A stretch of DNA of 64,000 nucleotides from contig JAJYRQ010000008.1 in the NCBI GenBank assembly GCA_021794015.1, positions 1 to 64,000 on the forward strand, given 5' to 3'. Numbering within the stretch: the stretch's first letter is position 1; each line of letters begins with the position of its first letter. This document shows positions 52,468-60,864 of the stretch, one piece after another. This DNA is from Deltaproteobacteria bacterium (GTDB lineage Bacteria; Desulfobacterota; Binatia; Binatales; Binataceae). A program made the position numbers and the translations under genes. The notes below the pieces were generated by a model. That model was given only the letters and a program-made list of their open reading frames with translations. It had not been told where the DNA came from and made no database searches.

Positions 52468-55294
52468 CGCGGTTGCCTCCTCTGGCCGCGCCGCCGTGCT
52501 CTTGCGAGAGGGCGGCGCGCCCGCGCCGGGCAAGCAACCCGGCCCGCACCCGGTCGGGGGTTGCCGGCAGGCGCCGGATGCGAACGCCGGTTGCGTGGTA
52601 GATCGCGTTGAGAATCGCGGGCGCCGTGGGGATTAGCGCCGGCTCACCGATTCCTTTTGCGCCGAAAGGCCCCTGCGGCTCAACCGTCTCAATCGCCATA
52701 ACCTCGATCGCCGGCATGTCGCCGACGGTCGCAATCAGGTAGTCATGCAGGTTTTCGTTCACGCCGGGAACGAACTCTTCCATTAGCGCCATTCCCAGGC
52801 CCTGAGCGATTCCGCCATGCACCTGGCCCTCGACCTGAGTCGGATTGATCGCTCGGCCGACGTCGTGAGCGGCAACCATCCCGAGCACCTTTACCGTGCC
52901 TAGGTCGAGATCGACTTCCACCTCGGCCATCTGGGCGGCAAAGGCGTAAGTCGCGTAGGGAACGCCCGCGCCGTTTTCATCCAGCGCCGTCGTGGGAGGA
53001 TCGAAACGGCCCATGCCGACCAGCACGTCGCCGCCGTCTGAGGCCTTGAGCGCGCCAAGCTCAATAACCCGCCTGAGGTCGCCGTAGCTGACCACGACGG
53101 TGCTCCCCTCGAGGCTCACGGCCGCCTGCTCGGGCATCCCGGCAAGCTTCAGGATTCGGCTGCGCAGGTCTCGGCCCGCGAGCTCTGCGGCCCGGCCGGA
53201 AATAAATGTCTGGCGCGAGGCCGACGTCTTGCCGGCGTCGGCGGTCAGGTCGGTGTCGCCCGTAACACACTGGAACGAATCGGCCGGCATCCCGAGGGCG
53301 TCCGCGCAGATTTGCACCAGGATCGTGTTCGAGCCCTGGCCGATATCGACCGCGCCGTTGTAAAGCGTAAGCCGCCCCTCGGCGCTAAGGCCGACTTTCA
53401 TGGTCGAGGGGTTTGACATCGAGGTGTTGCCGATTCCGTACCACATGCAGGCGATTCCGACGCCGCGCTGGCGAACACCCCCGATGAGATTGAACTGCTC
53501 GGCCTCGGCGCGCGCCGCCCGCCAGCGCGGCTCAAGCGCCTGCAAGCACTGAAGCAGCCCCGCGCTTTGGCCGAGCCGCTGGCCGCTGGCCGTGATTGCG
53601 CCCGGACCGAGCGCGTTTTGCCGGCGAAACTCCAGCGGATCGATACCGGCACGTTCGGCCAACTCGTCCATCAGCGTTTCATGCACAACCGCGGCCTGGG
53701 GAACACCGAAGCCGCGAAAGGCGCCGGCCGGCGTCTCGTTGGTGTAAACGGCGCGCGTCGTCGCCCTAACCGCTCCGACTTGGTAAGGGCCGCTGGCGTG
53801 AATCGGCACCCGCTGCGCCACCGTAGGCCCCCAGGAAGCGTAAGCGCCGGTGTTGAAGTCGCCGTGGAACTCGACCGCGGTGAGCCGCCCGGCGCCGTCG
53901 CAGGCAAACCGCGCGGTCATCAGCGCCGGATGGCGCTTGGTTGTTGCCGCCATCGATTCGGGGCGCGTGTAAACGCACCGCACCGGCCGATTAAGCAGCC
54001 AGGCCGCGGTCGCCACCAGCGGCTGGAGCGAAATATCCAGCTTGCCGCCGAAGCCGCCGCCTACCGCGGTCGGCACGATCCGCACTTGGTCCGGGCGGGC
54101 CCCCAGGACCGCGGCGATTTCATCCCGGTCCAGGTAAGGCGTCTGCGTGCAGGCGACGACCTCGATTCGGTCCACCCCGCCTTCGCCTCTCACCCGGCGG
54201 GCGTAGCCAGCCTCCGGTTCGATATAGGCATGCTCGACAAACGCAGTCTCGAAGCGGCCCTCGACCACGGCGGCGGCGCCGGCAAAGCCCGCGCCCAGAT
54301 CGCCCCGGCTGACCCGGCCCCGCACCAGCACGTTGTCGGGCCGTTCCGGATGGAGCGCTGGCGCGCCCGGCGCGAGCGCCGCCTCGATCCCAATCAACGG
54401 CTGCTGGGGCTCCCAGCTAATCGGCAACTTCTGGTCGTCAATCGCTTCGATCGCGGCGCGCTCGCCCACCAGAGCCGCTATCGCCTCGCCGCGAAAACGA
54501 ACGAAGCCCTCGGCCAGCACCGGCTGGTCCTTGAGATCGGGGTAGATGCCGAAGCGATTGCGCCCGACAATATCGCGCGCCGTCAGCACGCGCACGAGCC
54601 CCGGATGGCGCGCCTGCAACTCGGCAAACGAGCCCAGCCGAAAGCGCGCGCAGGCGTAAGGCGAGCGCACCGCGTGCAGCCAAAGCGCGTCGGCCGGCGC
54701 CACGTCGTCGCCGAAGCGCTCGGCGCCAAGCAGCTTGGCGATCCCGTCGGTCTTGGGTATCCGCGCGCCCACCGCTGCCTCGACCGAGCCCGGGGCAGGC
54801 TGCGCTGGGCGCCTCTGGCCGGCCAACTCGGGGCGTGCCGCGGCCAGCACCGCCTCGACTATCTTGCGGTAGCCGGTGCAGCGGCAAAGCACCCCGCCCA
54901 AGGCATCCCGCACCGCGCTTTCGTCGGGACTTGGATTGCGCTCAAGCAGATCGGCCGCCGCCATCAGCATGCCCGGCGTGCAAAAGCCGCATTGGGCCGC
55001 GCCGCCTTGGTGAAAGGCGCGCTTGAGCCGGCCCGGCACGCCGCCCTCGGACAAGCCCTCGACCGTCACCACCTTGCGCCCCACCGCCTGCCCCACCGCC
55101 ACCAGGCAGGAACAGACCTGCCTGCCGTCGAGCAGCACGGTGCAGGCGCCGCAGTCGCCGGCCTCGCACCCGACCTTGGTGCCGACCAGCCCGAGCGTCT
55201 CGCGCAGCACGCGGGAAAGCCGCCAGAGCGGCGGCACGCTAAGCGAGACCTGGCGGCCGTTGACCTCGAAGCTCAGCACGGTGTCCTCGCTCAC
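52460..55294 (-). CDS. Fused [2Fe-2S]-molybdopterin hydroxylase (xanthine dehydrogenase family)
   Basis: 944 aa, GTG start overlapping the FAD-subunit stop (GTGA). Residues 1-155 are the small subunit with two [2Fe-2S] sites: Cys43/48/51/63 and Cys102/105/137/139. Residues 175-915 are the molybdenum subunit: [23 protein letters not shown] and the catalytic Glu in [14 protein letters not shown]. Such enzymes hydroxylate N-heteroaromatic rings with water-derived oxygen. With the reductase and enamidase downstream, nicotinate or a related pyridine carboxylate hydroxylation at the carbon next to N is the best guess. The two-domain fusion omits the FAD subunit, which is encoded just upstream. Confidence 0.92.
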   Translation of the reverse strand: MSEDTVLSFEVNGRQVSLSVPPLWRLSRVLRETLGLVGTKVGCEAGDCGACTVLLDGRQVCSCLVAVGQAVGRKVVTVEGLSEGGVPGRLKRAFHQGGAAQCGFCTPGMLMAAADLLERNPSPDESAVRDALGGVLCRCTGYRKIVEAVLAAARPELAGQRRPAQPAPGSVEAAVGARIPKTDGIAKLLGAERFGDDVAPADALWLHAVRSPYACARFRLGSFAELQARHPGLVRVLTARDIVGRNRFGIYPDLKDQPVLAEGFVRFRGEAIAALVGERAAIEAIDDQKLPISWEPQQPLIGIEAALAPGAPALHPERPDNVLVRGRVSRGDLGAGFAGAAAVVEGRFETAFVEHAYIEPEAGYARRVRGEGGVDRIEVVACTQTPYLDRDEIAAVLGARPDQVRIVPTAVGGGFGGKLDISLQPLVATAAWLLNRPVRCVYTRPESMAATTKRHPALMTARFACDGAGRLTAVEFHGDFNTGAYASWGPTVAQRVPIHASGPYQVGAVRATTRAVYTNETPAGAFRGFGVPQAAVVHETLMDELAERAGIDPLEFRRQNALGPGAITASGQRLGQSAGLLQCLQALEPRWRAARAEAEQFNLIGGVRQRGVGIACMWYGIGNTSMSNPSTMKVGLSAEGRLTLYNGAVDIGQGSNTILVQICADALGMPADSFQCVTGDTDLTADAGKTSASRQTFISGRAAELAGRDLRSRILKLAGMPEQAAVSLEGSTVVVSYGDLRRVIELGALKASDGGDVLVGMGRFDPPTTALDENGAGVPYATYAFAAQMAEVEVDLDLGTVKVLGMVAAHDVGRAINPTQVEGQVHGGIAQGLGMALMEEFVPGVNENLHDYLIATVGDMPAIEVMAIETVEPQGPFGAKGIGEPALIPTAPAILNAIYHATGVRIRRLPATPDRVRAGLLARRGRAALSQEHGGAARGGNRDG

Positions 55295-56136
55295 GCCCCC
55301 TGGCTCCCCAACTCGCCCAGCAGGCGGCGCACCAGCGTAAGCGCCGCGTCGCGCCGGTAGGCGGCAGTTGCGCGAATGTCGTCGATCGGGCGCAGCCCCT
55401 CCAGATGCTCGGCAGACGCCGCGCCGCCCAGGCGCCCGTCAAGCGGCCGGCCAACCAGCACCCGCTCCAGTGCAAAGAGCCGCTGGGCCGCCGCCGAGCA
55501 GGCGCCCACCGCAACCCGCGCCGCCGCCACCTTGCCGTCGGCCGTCGCCTCGAGCAGCGCCGCGACCATGACAATCGAAATGACCAGGTAGGCGCGCGCC
55601 CCAAGCTTGAGGAAGCGGCTGCGCGCCGGCCGGGAAGGCTCCGCGATGAGCAGCGCCGTCACCAGCTCGTCCGGCCGGCGCGCCGTCCGGCGGTTGCCCA
55701 GGATGAACGACCCTATCGGCACCAGCCGCCGCCCGCCGAGCGAGGCAAGCTCCACTACGGCGTCGAGCGCAAGCAGGTTGGGAACGCTGTCGGCGGCCGG
55801 CGAGGCGTTGCAGATGTTACCGCACAGGGTGGCGCGGTTTTGCACCTGCTCGCCGCCGATAGTGCGGGCCGCCTGCTTAAGCCCCTCAAACCAGGAAGGC
55901 AGCGAAGCGTCCCGCAACTCGGCCTAGGTGGTGAGCGCTCCGATACGCCAAGTCGAGCCCTGGCGGGTGATCCCGTTTAGCGCAGGGATGGCGCTGATGT
56001 CGAGCACGTCGTCCGAAAGCGGGCGACCGACCCGCGCGGGGTAGAAATCGGTGCCGCCGGCCAGGACGACGTAACGCCCGGCGCGTAGCGCCCGCAATGC
56101 GCCGTCGAGTTCCGCCGGCCGCACGTAATCGCCCAC
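55291..56136 (-). pseudogene. FAD-binding subunit of the hydroxylase, interrupted by in-frame TAG
   Basis: Read through, 281 codons: the normal length of a CoxM/XdhB-type FAD subunit. GTG start 56136 has GGAGG seven bases upstream. The N-terminal part holds VVLAGGTDFYP; after the break come NRATLCGNICNASPAADSVP and LGARAYLVISIVM. The frame is broken only at 55924-55926: IGALTT-TAG-AELRD, where relatives commonly have Trp (TGG). Both sides remain in the same frame. So this is a recent nonsense mutation, a sequencing or assembly error, or a read-through site. If truly broken, the hydroxylase would need another electron partner. Confidence 0.85.
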
Positions 56137-56167
56137 CGTGGCGCCTCCAACCCGGAAGATCGTTTGT

Positions 56168-56202
56168 GTACATATGAATCAAAACCACGCCCCGCCTGTC
56201 AA
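56168..56202 (-). promoter_or_regulatory. Predicted promoter of the catabolic operon
   Basis: Minus-strand TTGACA (56197-56202) is followed about 19 bp later by an A+T-rich TCATATGTACA run that can serve as -10. The run TTTGTGTACATATG, unusual in this G+C-rich DNA, has partial dyad symmetry (TTTG...CAAA over 21 bp), fitting a MarR or GntR operator. It lies 32-66 bp upstream of the FAD-subunit start. Confidence 0.4.
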
Positions 56203-56313
56203 GAGCCGCCCTCCGGCCACGGCAGAGCGGCTCGCCCCGAGCGCCACCCCGAGCGCGCAGGCATCGCCTGCGGCGCGTCCAGCCCGGATAAGGCCGGCGA
56301 GCAGAGCACGCGT

Positions 56314-56694
56314 CTATTTACCGATCGCCTGGTGGATTAGCGCGGCGAAGGTCGTCTCGGCGGCGCGCAGCTCACGCGCCAAGCCGCGCGCCTGATGGCG
56401 CCGGCCCAGGTAGGCAAAGCTGTTCCACACTACCCACACGGCGCGCGACTTTCCGAGTTCGCACACCAGGAGCTTGGCCGGAAGATCAATTGCGAGGGTC
56501 GTTGCCGCGGCCATCAAGGGCGTTCCAAAGCGCGGATTGCCTGCCAGCAGAACGGTCGCCGGCGGCATACAAAGCCCGACGCGCCGGGCAGCTTCGGCGT
56601 GATCGATGCGCGCAAAAAGCGTCATCCCGTGTGCCTTCAGGGCGCGCTCGAGCCGGGCCACCGTTCGGCGAAATGGATGGCGGCTCCGCACCAT
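56314..56694 (-). CDS. DUF302 domain protein
   Basis: 126 aa from ATG 56694 (MVRSRHPFRRTVARLERALK). DUF302 signatures: GMTLFARIDHAEAARRVGL, NPRFGTPLMAAATTLAIDLP and a C-terminal WNSFAYLGRRH. The function is unknown; the family has been found near redox and heavy-metal genes. Follows the GST-like gene by 26 bp on the same strand, so likely co-transcribed. Confidence 0.85.
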   Translation of the reverse strand: MVRSRHPFRRTVARLERALKAHGMTLFARIDHAEAARRVGLCMPPATVLLAGNPRFGTPLMAAATTLAIDLPAKLLVCELGKSRAVWVVWNSFAYLGRRHQARGLARELRAAETTFAALIHQAIGK

Positions 56695-56720
56695 CCGCAG
56701 GCCGGCCTTCTGGAAGACTT

Positions 56721-57371
56721 TCAGCAATGGATTCCGCTTACTGCCGCGCGCGGGTGCAGGCTCAAGCCGGCCGCCGGCCGCGCCTGCACCGCCGCAAACC
56801 ATCGCCCGACATGGGTCAACTCCGGCACCAAGGGCCAGCCGACGGTCGCGCCGAAATCGAGGGCGGCGAACAATACGATATCGGCCACCGTGAAGCGACC
56901 GGGAACGATCGTCAGGCGGCCGGCGAGCTGAGCGTCAAACCACGCAAGCCCGTCATCCATCAGCGCCTCGAAGCCGGGCACGCATTCGGGCAGAATGCGC
57001 ATGCGGCTTGCGTACATTTTCGCTCCCGGCCCGTAATGAAAAGCCGCGTAAAGCGCCTCCGTGATGCGGCGCTCGACGCGGCGCTGCCACATCCGGGTTT
57101 CCGCGCGCTCCTGGGAGGTCGAACCAATAAGCGCAGGCGTAGGATACAATTCTTCGAGATATTGAAAGATCGCGCCGGTTTCGGCCAGCCAGAAGCCGTC
57201 GTCCAGCTCCAGCACCGGCACCTGGCCCGAGGGGTTCAGCGCCACGAACTCCGGGCGGCGATTTTCGCCCCCATCCACGTCAACGTCGCGCATCTCAAGC
57301 TTGATTCCCTTTTCCAGAAGGAACATGCGCACGGCCCGAGGATTAGGCCGCGCGCCATGATAAAGAAGCAT
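56721..57371 (-). CDS. Glutathione S-transferase family protein
   Basis: 216 aa. Thioredoxin-like N-domain (MLLYHGARPNPRAVRMFLLE; SGQVPVLELDDGFWLAETGA with the cis-Pro and the ETGAI glutathione-contact motif) and an all-helical C-domain with FTVADIVLFAALDF. ATG 57371 follows GGAGG. The substrate is unknown. The 244 bp upstream (57372-57615) contains no gene I can support. Confidence 0.93.
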   Translation of the reverse strand: MLLYHGARPNPRAVRMFLLEKGIKLEMRDVDVDGGENRRPEFVALNPSGQVPVLELDDGFWLAETGAIFQYLEELYPTPALIGSTSQERAETRMWQRRVERRITEALYAAFHYGPGAKMYASRMRILPECVPGFEALMDDGLAWFDAQLAGRLTIVPGRFTVADIVLFAALDFGATVGWPLVPELTHVGRWFAAVQARPAAGLSLHPRAAVSGIHC

Positions 57372-57615
57372 TGAACGATGCCTCCCCGCTCAGCCGCATT
57401 GTGTCGTGCCGGCCTGGATTGCAGTCCCGTTCAGTCCACCCATTGGCCCCCGTCATCAGCCCAGCGCAGCAACGACCATGGATCAAGCAGCGTGTCATCC
57501 TTACGGTCTGCACCTGCGCCGCCCCTTTGCCTGTCCGAGGCGGGCGGCTGTGCTCGTTGGCACTCTGCGGTTGGTGTTGTTTCCATGACGGCCAGCCCGT
57601 CGATCCCGGCGCACC

Positions 57616-58098
57616 CTATGCCGAACCCCTGGCGCCGGCAGTTAGCCTGGCGATCTCGGCCTCGAGCGCGGCAAGGCGTTTTTGCAACTCCTTGTTCTGA
57701 TTCCAGCGCTCGGTGACGTCGCGCAAAATCGCTGCGGCTCCCAAGAGCTTTCCGTCCTCGCCGCGGACGACAACGATCGTGAACTCGATGGAAACGCGGG
57801 TGCCGTCTTTGCGCAGCGCGGGCACCGCCAGCAGGCTGCGGCTGTACTGCGTGCGTCCGGTTTTCATGGTCTGGTCGTAGCCTTCCCAGTGGCGCTCCCT
57901 CAGGTTCTCGGGAATTATCGGGTCCATTGATTTGCCGACCATTTCATCGGCCCGAAAGCCGAAGATTCTTTCCGCACCGGCATTCCAGAGGCGCACCGTT
58001 CCTTCGGCGTCCGCGAAGATGATCGCGTCGCCGGCGTTGTCGACGATCTGTTGGCACAACCATGCGTGACTCTGTTCCGGCATTTCGGTTCCCTCCAT
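57616..58098 (-). CDS. PAS-domain protein
   Basis: 160 aa from ATG 58098 (a second good start is at 58083). Single PAS domain at about 14-130 (IVDNAGDAIIFADAEGTVRL, WNAGAERIFGFRADEMVGKS) with a PAC motif (LLGAAAILRDVTERWNQNKE) and a short C-terminal coiled coil. No output domain is present, so it is probably a stand-alone sensor or adaptor. Last gene of the redox unit that begins with the ferredoxin at 59455. Confidence 0.9.
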   Translation of the reverse strand: MEGTEMPEQSHAWLCQQIVDNAGDAIIFADAEGTVRLWNAGAERIFGFRADEMVGKSMDPIIPENLRERHWEGYDQTMKTGRTQYSRSLLAVPALRKDGTRVSIEFTIVVVRGEDGKLLGAAAILRDVTERWNQNKELQKRLAALEAEIARLTAGARGSA

Positions 58099-58154
58099 GC
58101 TTCGCCTCCGCTCCTCCGGCGGTCTTCCCGGCCGACCGCCGCATCCCGGGCCAA

Positions 58155-58514
58155 TCAAGCGTCCGGATCGAGTCCCCACTTGCGCTTATTGTCCGCGACC
58201 TCATCCGGCGTCGGGCTTGGCTTCTCCTCGTACTTCTTGACGCGGAAGCGCTTGGATGCCTCCACCGTCTTGGCGTTGAGGGCTATATCGTCCTTGAACA
58301 GTCCCGGAACCGCCGGCTCTTCGTAAATCGCCTGCCAGGGACATTCCGGCTCGCAGGCGCCACAGTCGATACACTCCTCCGGATTGATGTAAAGCTGGTT
58401 GGGCAACCCGTCTTTGCCCGGTTCAAGCGGCTCATAGATGCAATCCACCGGGCAAACGCTGACGCATCCGGTATCCAGACAATCGATACAAAGCCTTGTT
58501 ATCACCCAGGGCAT
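58155..58514 (-). CDS. fdxA: 7Fe ferredoxin ([3Fe-4S]/[4Fe-4S])
   Basis: 119 aa, FdxA type. First motif Cys9, Cys12, Cys17, Cys21-Pro; second Cys48, Cys51, Cys54, Cys58-Pro ([13 protein letters not shown]). The long C-terminal tail (about 45 residues) matches the FdxA class. AGGAG precedes ATG 58514. Low-potential electron carrier; partner unknown. Confidence 0.95.
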   Translation of the reverse strand: MPWVITRLCIDCLDTGCVSVCPVDCIYEPLEPGKDGLPNQLYINPEECIDCGACEPECPWQAIYEEPAVPGLFKDDIALNAKTVEASKRFRVKKYEEKPSPTPDEVADNKRKWGLDPDA

Positions 58515-58553
58515 CGTCGCTCCTGCGCCTGCGCCTACGCTTACACGCGCCGC

Positions 58554-59063
58554 TTAGTTAAGGGCGTTGGCCGACGACCGAGGACGCACCGTGTCGGCCC
58601 ATCGCAGAAGGTCCAAGTTGTCGCCAAGCGAGCCGGCCCGCACCTTCAATACCGTCTCAATCGCCTGCTCGGGCAGAAGCTCGGCCATGATTGACAGGCC
58701 GTCACACTCGAAAACGTGGGGGAGCAGGTTGCGAGCCAACCTTGCGCCGCGCACCGCCTCCTCCTGGCCCAACTCGGCGCGGGCCGCCAAAGCCTTAAGC
58801 TCGCGTGCCGCTTCGATCGCACTATCATGGGCCCTTACCAATTCGCCCACCTGCTCTTCATCCAGGACCGCCGTTAGCGCCGGATAAAGCGCCTCCTCCT
58901 CGTAGCGAAAATGCGGCCCAGCCAGCGCTGCAACCCGACCAAGAAACTCCCTCATCTGCGCCGGGTCGCCCTTGCGAAAGGCCTGGATAAGGCCGAGCAG
59001 CGCGTCCCGAATCGCACGATGCTCGGCTCTGAAAACCTCAGCGAATTCCACCTTATCGGCCAT
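58554..59063 (-). CDS. Hemerythrin HHE-domain protein
   Basis: 169 aa four-helix bundle. Candidate di-iron ligands: His15 (FRAEHRAI), His51 and Glu55 (GPHFRYEEEAL), His79 (RAHDSAIEA) and His115 (LLPHVFECDG). Bacterial HHE proteins bind oxygen or NO, or repair Fe-S clusters. Lying between two ferredoxin genes behind an NsrR-like operator, a nitrosative or oxidative-stress role fits best. AGGAGG precedes the start. Confidence 0.92.
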   Translation of the reverse strand: MADKVEFAEVFRAEHRAIRDALLGLIQAFRKGDPAQMREFLGRVAALAGPHFRYEEEALYPALTAVLDEEQVGELVRAHDSAIEAARELKALAARAELGQEEAVRGARLARNLLPHVFECDGLSIMAELLPEQAIETVLKVRAGSLGDNLDLLRWADTVRPRSSANALN

Positions 59064-59074
59064 CTCAACCCTCC

Positions 59075-59455
59075 TTACGAAGCCAGGCGAACTCCCTCGC
59101 CGAGCTGATTGACGGTAAAGCGCGGCACCACCACGACGATTTCCGCCGACTGATCTTCAATAACCGCCTGGCAGCCGAGCCGCGACGTCATTGTCAGTCC
59201 GGGCGCCTTGTCCAGCAGATCTTCTTCTTGCTCGGCGGCCTCGGAGAGCTCCTCGAAGCCACGCTTGACGAACACGTGACAGGTCGTACACGCGCAGTTG
59301 CCGCCGCAAGCATGCTCCAGGCGAACTCCGTGCCCGAGCAGGACGTCAAGAATCGAGCCTGGCAGGCCGTCGTGCTGAAACGGCGCCTTAAGCGGGTCGA
59401 ACTGGATCAGCCGCTCAGGCTCGCCGCTCTCAAAGATAACCCGGATGGTCGCCAT
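59075..59455 (-). CDS. [2Fe-2S] ferredoxin, adrenodoxin/Fdx type
   Basis: 126 aa from ATG 59455. Cluster motif HACGGNCACTTCHVFV (CX5CX2C) and a fourth Cys in SRLGCQAV. This class serves Fe-S cluster assembly or monooxygenases. First gene of the ferredoxin-hemerythrin-ferredoxin-PAS unit, starting about 40 nt after the predicted transcript start. Confidence 0.93.
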   Translation of the reverse strand: MATIRVIFESGEPERLIQFDPLKAPFQHDGLPGSILDVLLGHGVRLEHACGGNCACTTCHVFVKRGFEELSEAAEQEEDLLDKAPGLTMTSRLGCQAVIEDQSAEIVVVVPRFTVNQLGEGVRLAS

Positions 59456-59490
59456 CCTTTCAACAGCTCCCGGACGCCAAGGGGCGGGTG

Positions 59491-59513
59491 AACATGTATT
59501 TATAATACATGTT
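59491..59513. promoter_or_regulatory. Perfect 10-bp-arm palindrome, NsrR/Rrf2-like operator
   Basis: AACATGTATT, three bases (TAT), then AATACATGTT: exact dyad symmetry over 23 bp. It agrees well with the NsrR-type layout (AA-ATG-ATTT...AAAT-CAT-TT) and overlaps the -10 of the ferredoxin promoter, so binding would repress. No rrf2/nsrR gene is in the window. Confidence 0.6.
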
Positions 59514-59529
59514 TCACCGCCAACGTCAA
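59502..59529 (-). promoter_or_regulatory. Promoter of the ferredoxin-hemerythrin unit
   Basis: Minus-strand TTGACG (59524-59529), 16-bp spacer, TATTAT (59502-59507); the start site is near 59495. The palindrome at 59491-59513 covers the -10 and start site. Confidence 0.55.
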
Positions 59530-59702
59530 GCAGGCGGCTGCCCAACGGCGCGTGCTTCGACCATGACCGCGTTTTCCGTCTGGGAGGAGCCTCATCAACG
59601 CCTGCCCAGGATTTAAGAAGGACCCTCACCTGCGCCTTCGGCGCGACCCCTTCAGGAGGTTGGGAGCGCTAAAGAGCGGCGCGCGCCGGCGCCTATTCTG
59701 TC

Positions 59703-59951
59703 GTGGCGGGCTGGCTGCTATTCAGCCCGGGCGTGCCCTGGTCAGCGGTGGTGTCTGGTGTTATTCGCCGGCCCGGCTATCTCGGCGTGCTGCTCGATAC
59801 GCTGGGCTGGAGTCTTGCCTTTCGGGCGGGCGCCGGCGTACTGCTGACGGCGCTGCTCATTGCGCCGCTGCCGGCACGCATCGGCGCGCGGGAGAACCTA
59901 TTGCGGGCACAGTTTAAGGGCGAATACGAGGCCTACTTCGCCCATACGTAG
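59703..59951 (+). pseudogene. Remnant of an isoprenylcysteine-methyltransferase-like protein
   Basis: 82 codons. VVSGVIRRPGYLGVLLDTLG, then FRAGAGVLLTALLIAPLPAR and ENLLRAQFKGEYEAY match the C-terminal half of ICMT/PEMT-type integral-membrane methyltransferases. The N-terminal membrane half is missing, the usual Y-R-W-x-R-H-P is damaged (SGVIRRPGYLG), and TAG at 59949 replaces the expected Trp, after which RLI..Y still matches the family's C-terminus. A decayed, probably non-functional fragment. The rest of 59456-60060 holds only promoters. Confidence 0.65.
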
Positions 59952-59976
59952 CGGCTCATTTTGCGGTTCTACGAAA

Positions 59977-60005
59977 TTGTTCCCCCTTTCATGATGTGCT
60001 AATAA
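59977..60005 (+). promoter_or_regulatory. Promoter of the 60061 membrane-protein gene
   Basis: TTGTTC (59977-59982), 17-bp spacer, TAATAA (60000-60005); the start site is about 49 nt before the ATG. Same -10 variant as the rpsL promoter. Confidence 0.5.
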
Positions 60006-60060
60006 ATCGTGGGCCGGGAACACGACGGGACAAAACTCTCGCTAAGGAGAGGTAACGACC

Positions 60061-60579
60061 ATGTACTGGGGGATGTTTGCGGCCCAGTGGCTGCATGTCC
60101 TGCTCGGCACGTTCTGGTTTGGTTGGATTCTTGGCGTAGACTTCATCCTGATCCCGGCGCTCTCCGGCTTGCCGGTCGAGCGGCGGCACGAGGCGGTGGA
60201 GCGGATCGCTCGCCACGCTGTCCGCTTGGTCCGTCCGGCGGCAATCCTGACGATTCTGACCGGGATTCTGCGGGGCATCGTCTGGGGCAGAATCCGGAGC
60301 GTCACGGTCCTCTTTGAGACTCGGTATGGAGTCGCCTGGCTGGTCGCGCTGGTCGCTGCGAGTCTTACTTTCGCTTGGGCCGAATTGGTGGTTAGGCCGG
60401 CTGTGGAACGCTTGCGGGAAATCGAAACCGCCGAGATCGCCGCGAGCAGCGCTGAGCCGGCGGTGCCGGACGCAGGCGGCCCCGCCGGCCAGCTCGGCAA
60501 AGTGCGGCTATTCGCTTTGCTTGAGCTCCTCGGCCTGCTCGTCGTATTTACTGCGATGATCCTGATGAGCTTCAGCTAG
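60061..60579 (+). CDS. Four-helix integral membrane protein of unknown function
   Basis: 172 aa, AAGGAGAGG eight bases before ATG. Membrane segments at about 10-34, 59-78, 89-111 and 148-172. The first helix (WLHVLLGTFWFGWILGVDFI) with its His and the ERRHEAVERIARHAVRLVRP stretch recall CopD/DUF2269-like membrane proteins, but I cannot assign a family firmly. Single gene with its own promoter; first intact plus-strand gene of the window. Confidence 0.75.
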   Translation: MYWGMFAAQWLHVLLGTFWFGWILGVDFILIPALSGLPVERRHEAVERIARHAVRLVRPAAILTILTGILRGIVWGRIRSVTVLFETRYGVAWLVALVAASLTFAWAELVVRPAVERLREIETAEIAASSAEPAVPDAGGPAGQLGKVRLFALLELLGLLVVFTAMILMSFS

Positions 60580-60696
60580 GCGAAAGCAAGCCCAAGCGCC
60601 ATAAGCAGCTCTTCTACGCCGCGCACTCCCGCAATGGTGGCACATTTACTGTCGCGTTCTCCCCGAATTAAGGAAGGCGGGGGAACGCGGGATTTT

Positions 60697-60787
60697 TGGC
60701 GGAGAGGGGGGGATTTGAACCCCCGGTGCCACGAGGGCACACGTGATTTCGAGTCACGCCGGTTAAACCAGACTCCCGAACCTCTCC
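60697..60787 (-). tRNA. tRNA-Ser (CGA)
   Basis: 91-nt type II tRNA with a long variable arm; acceptor GGAGAGG/CCTCTCC, anticodon loop CTCGAAA (anticodon CGA, reads UCG), encoded CCA. Downstream of the DUF4236 gene on the same strand. Confidence 0.95.
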
Positions 60788-60864
60788 GCAACGCTTAGGA
60801 AAGCCGGCTGCCCGCCCAAACCGTACACTTGCAGCCCCGCCTCAGCCGAACTGCCGCGCCCACG

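Noticed and set aside
52460-56136. A CO dehydrogenase (CoxSML) assignment for the Mo hydroxylase
   Set aside because: I do not see the CoxL active-site cysteine motif (AYRCSFR type); the corresponding loop reads GAFRGFG, as in other hydroxylases. Context favours a heterocycle.
55924-59951. Reassignment of TAG to Trp, suggested by two TAG codons at conserved Trp positions
   Set aside because: TAG ends rpoA (7347), rpsD, rpmJ and rpmG at exactly the expected C-termini, so it is a normal stop codon here. Nonsense mutations or base errors are simpler.
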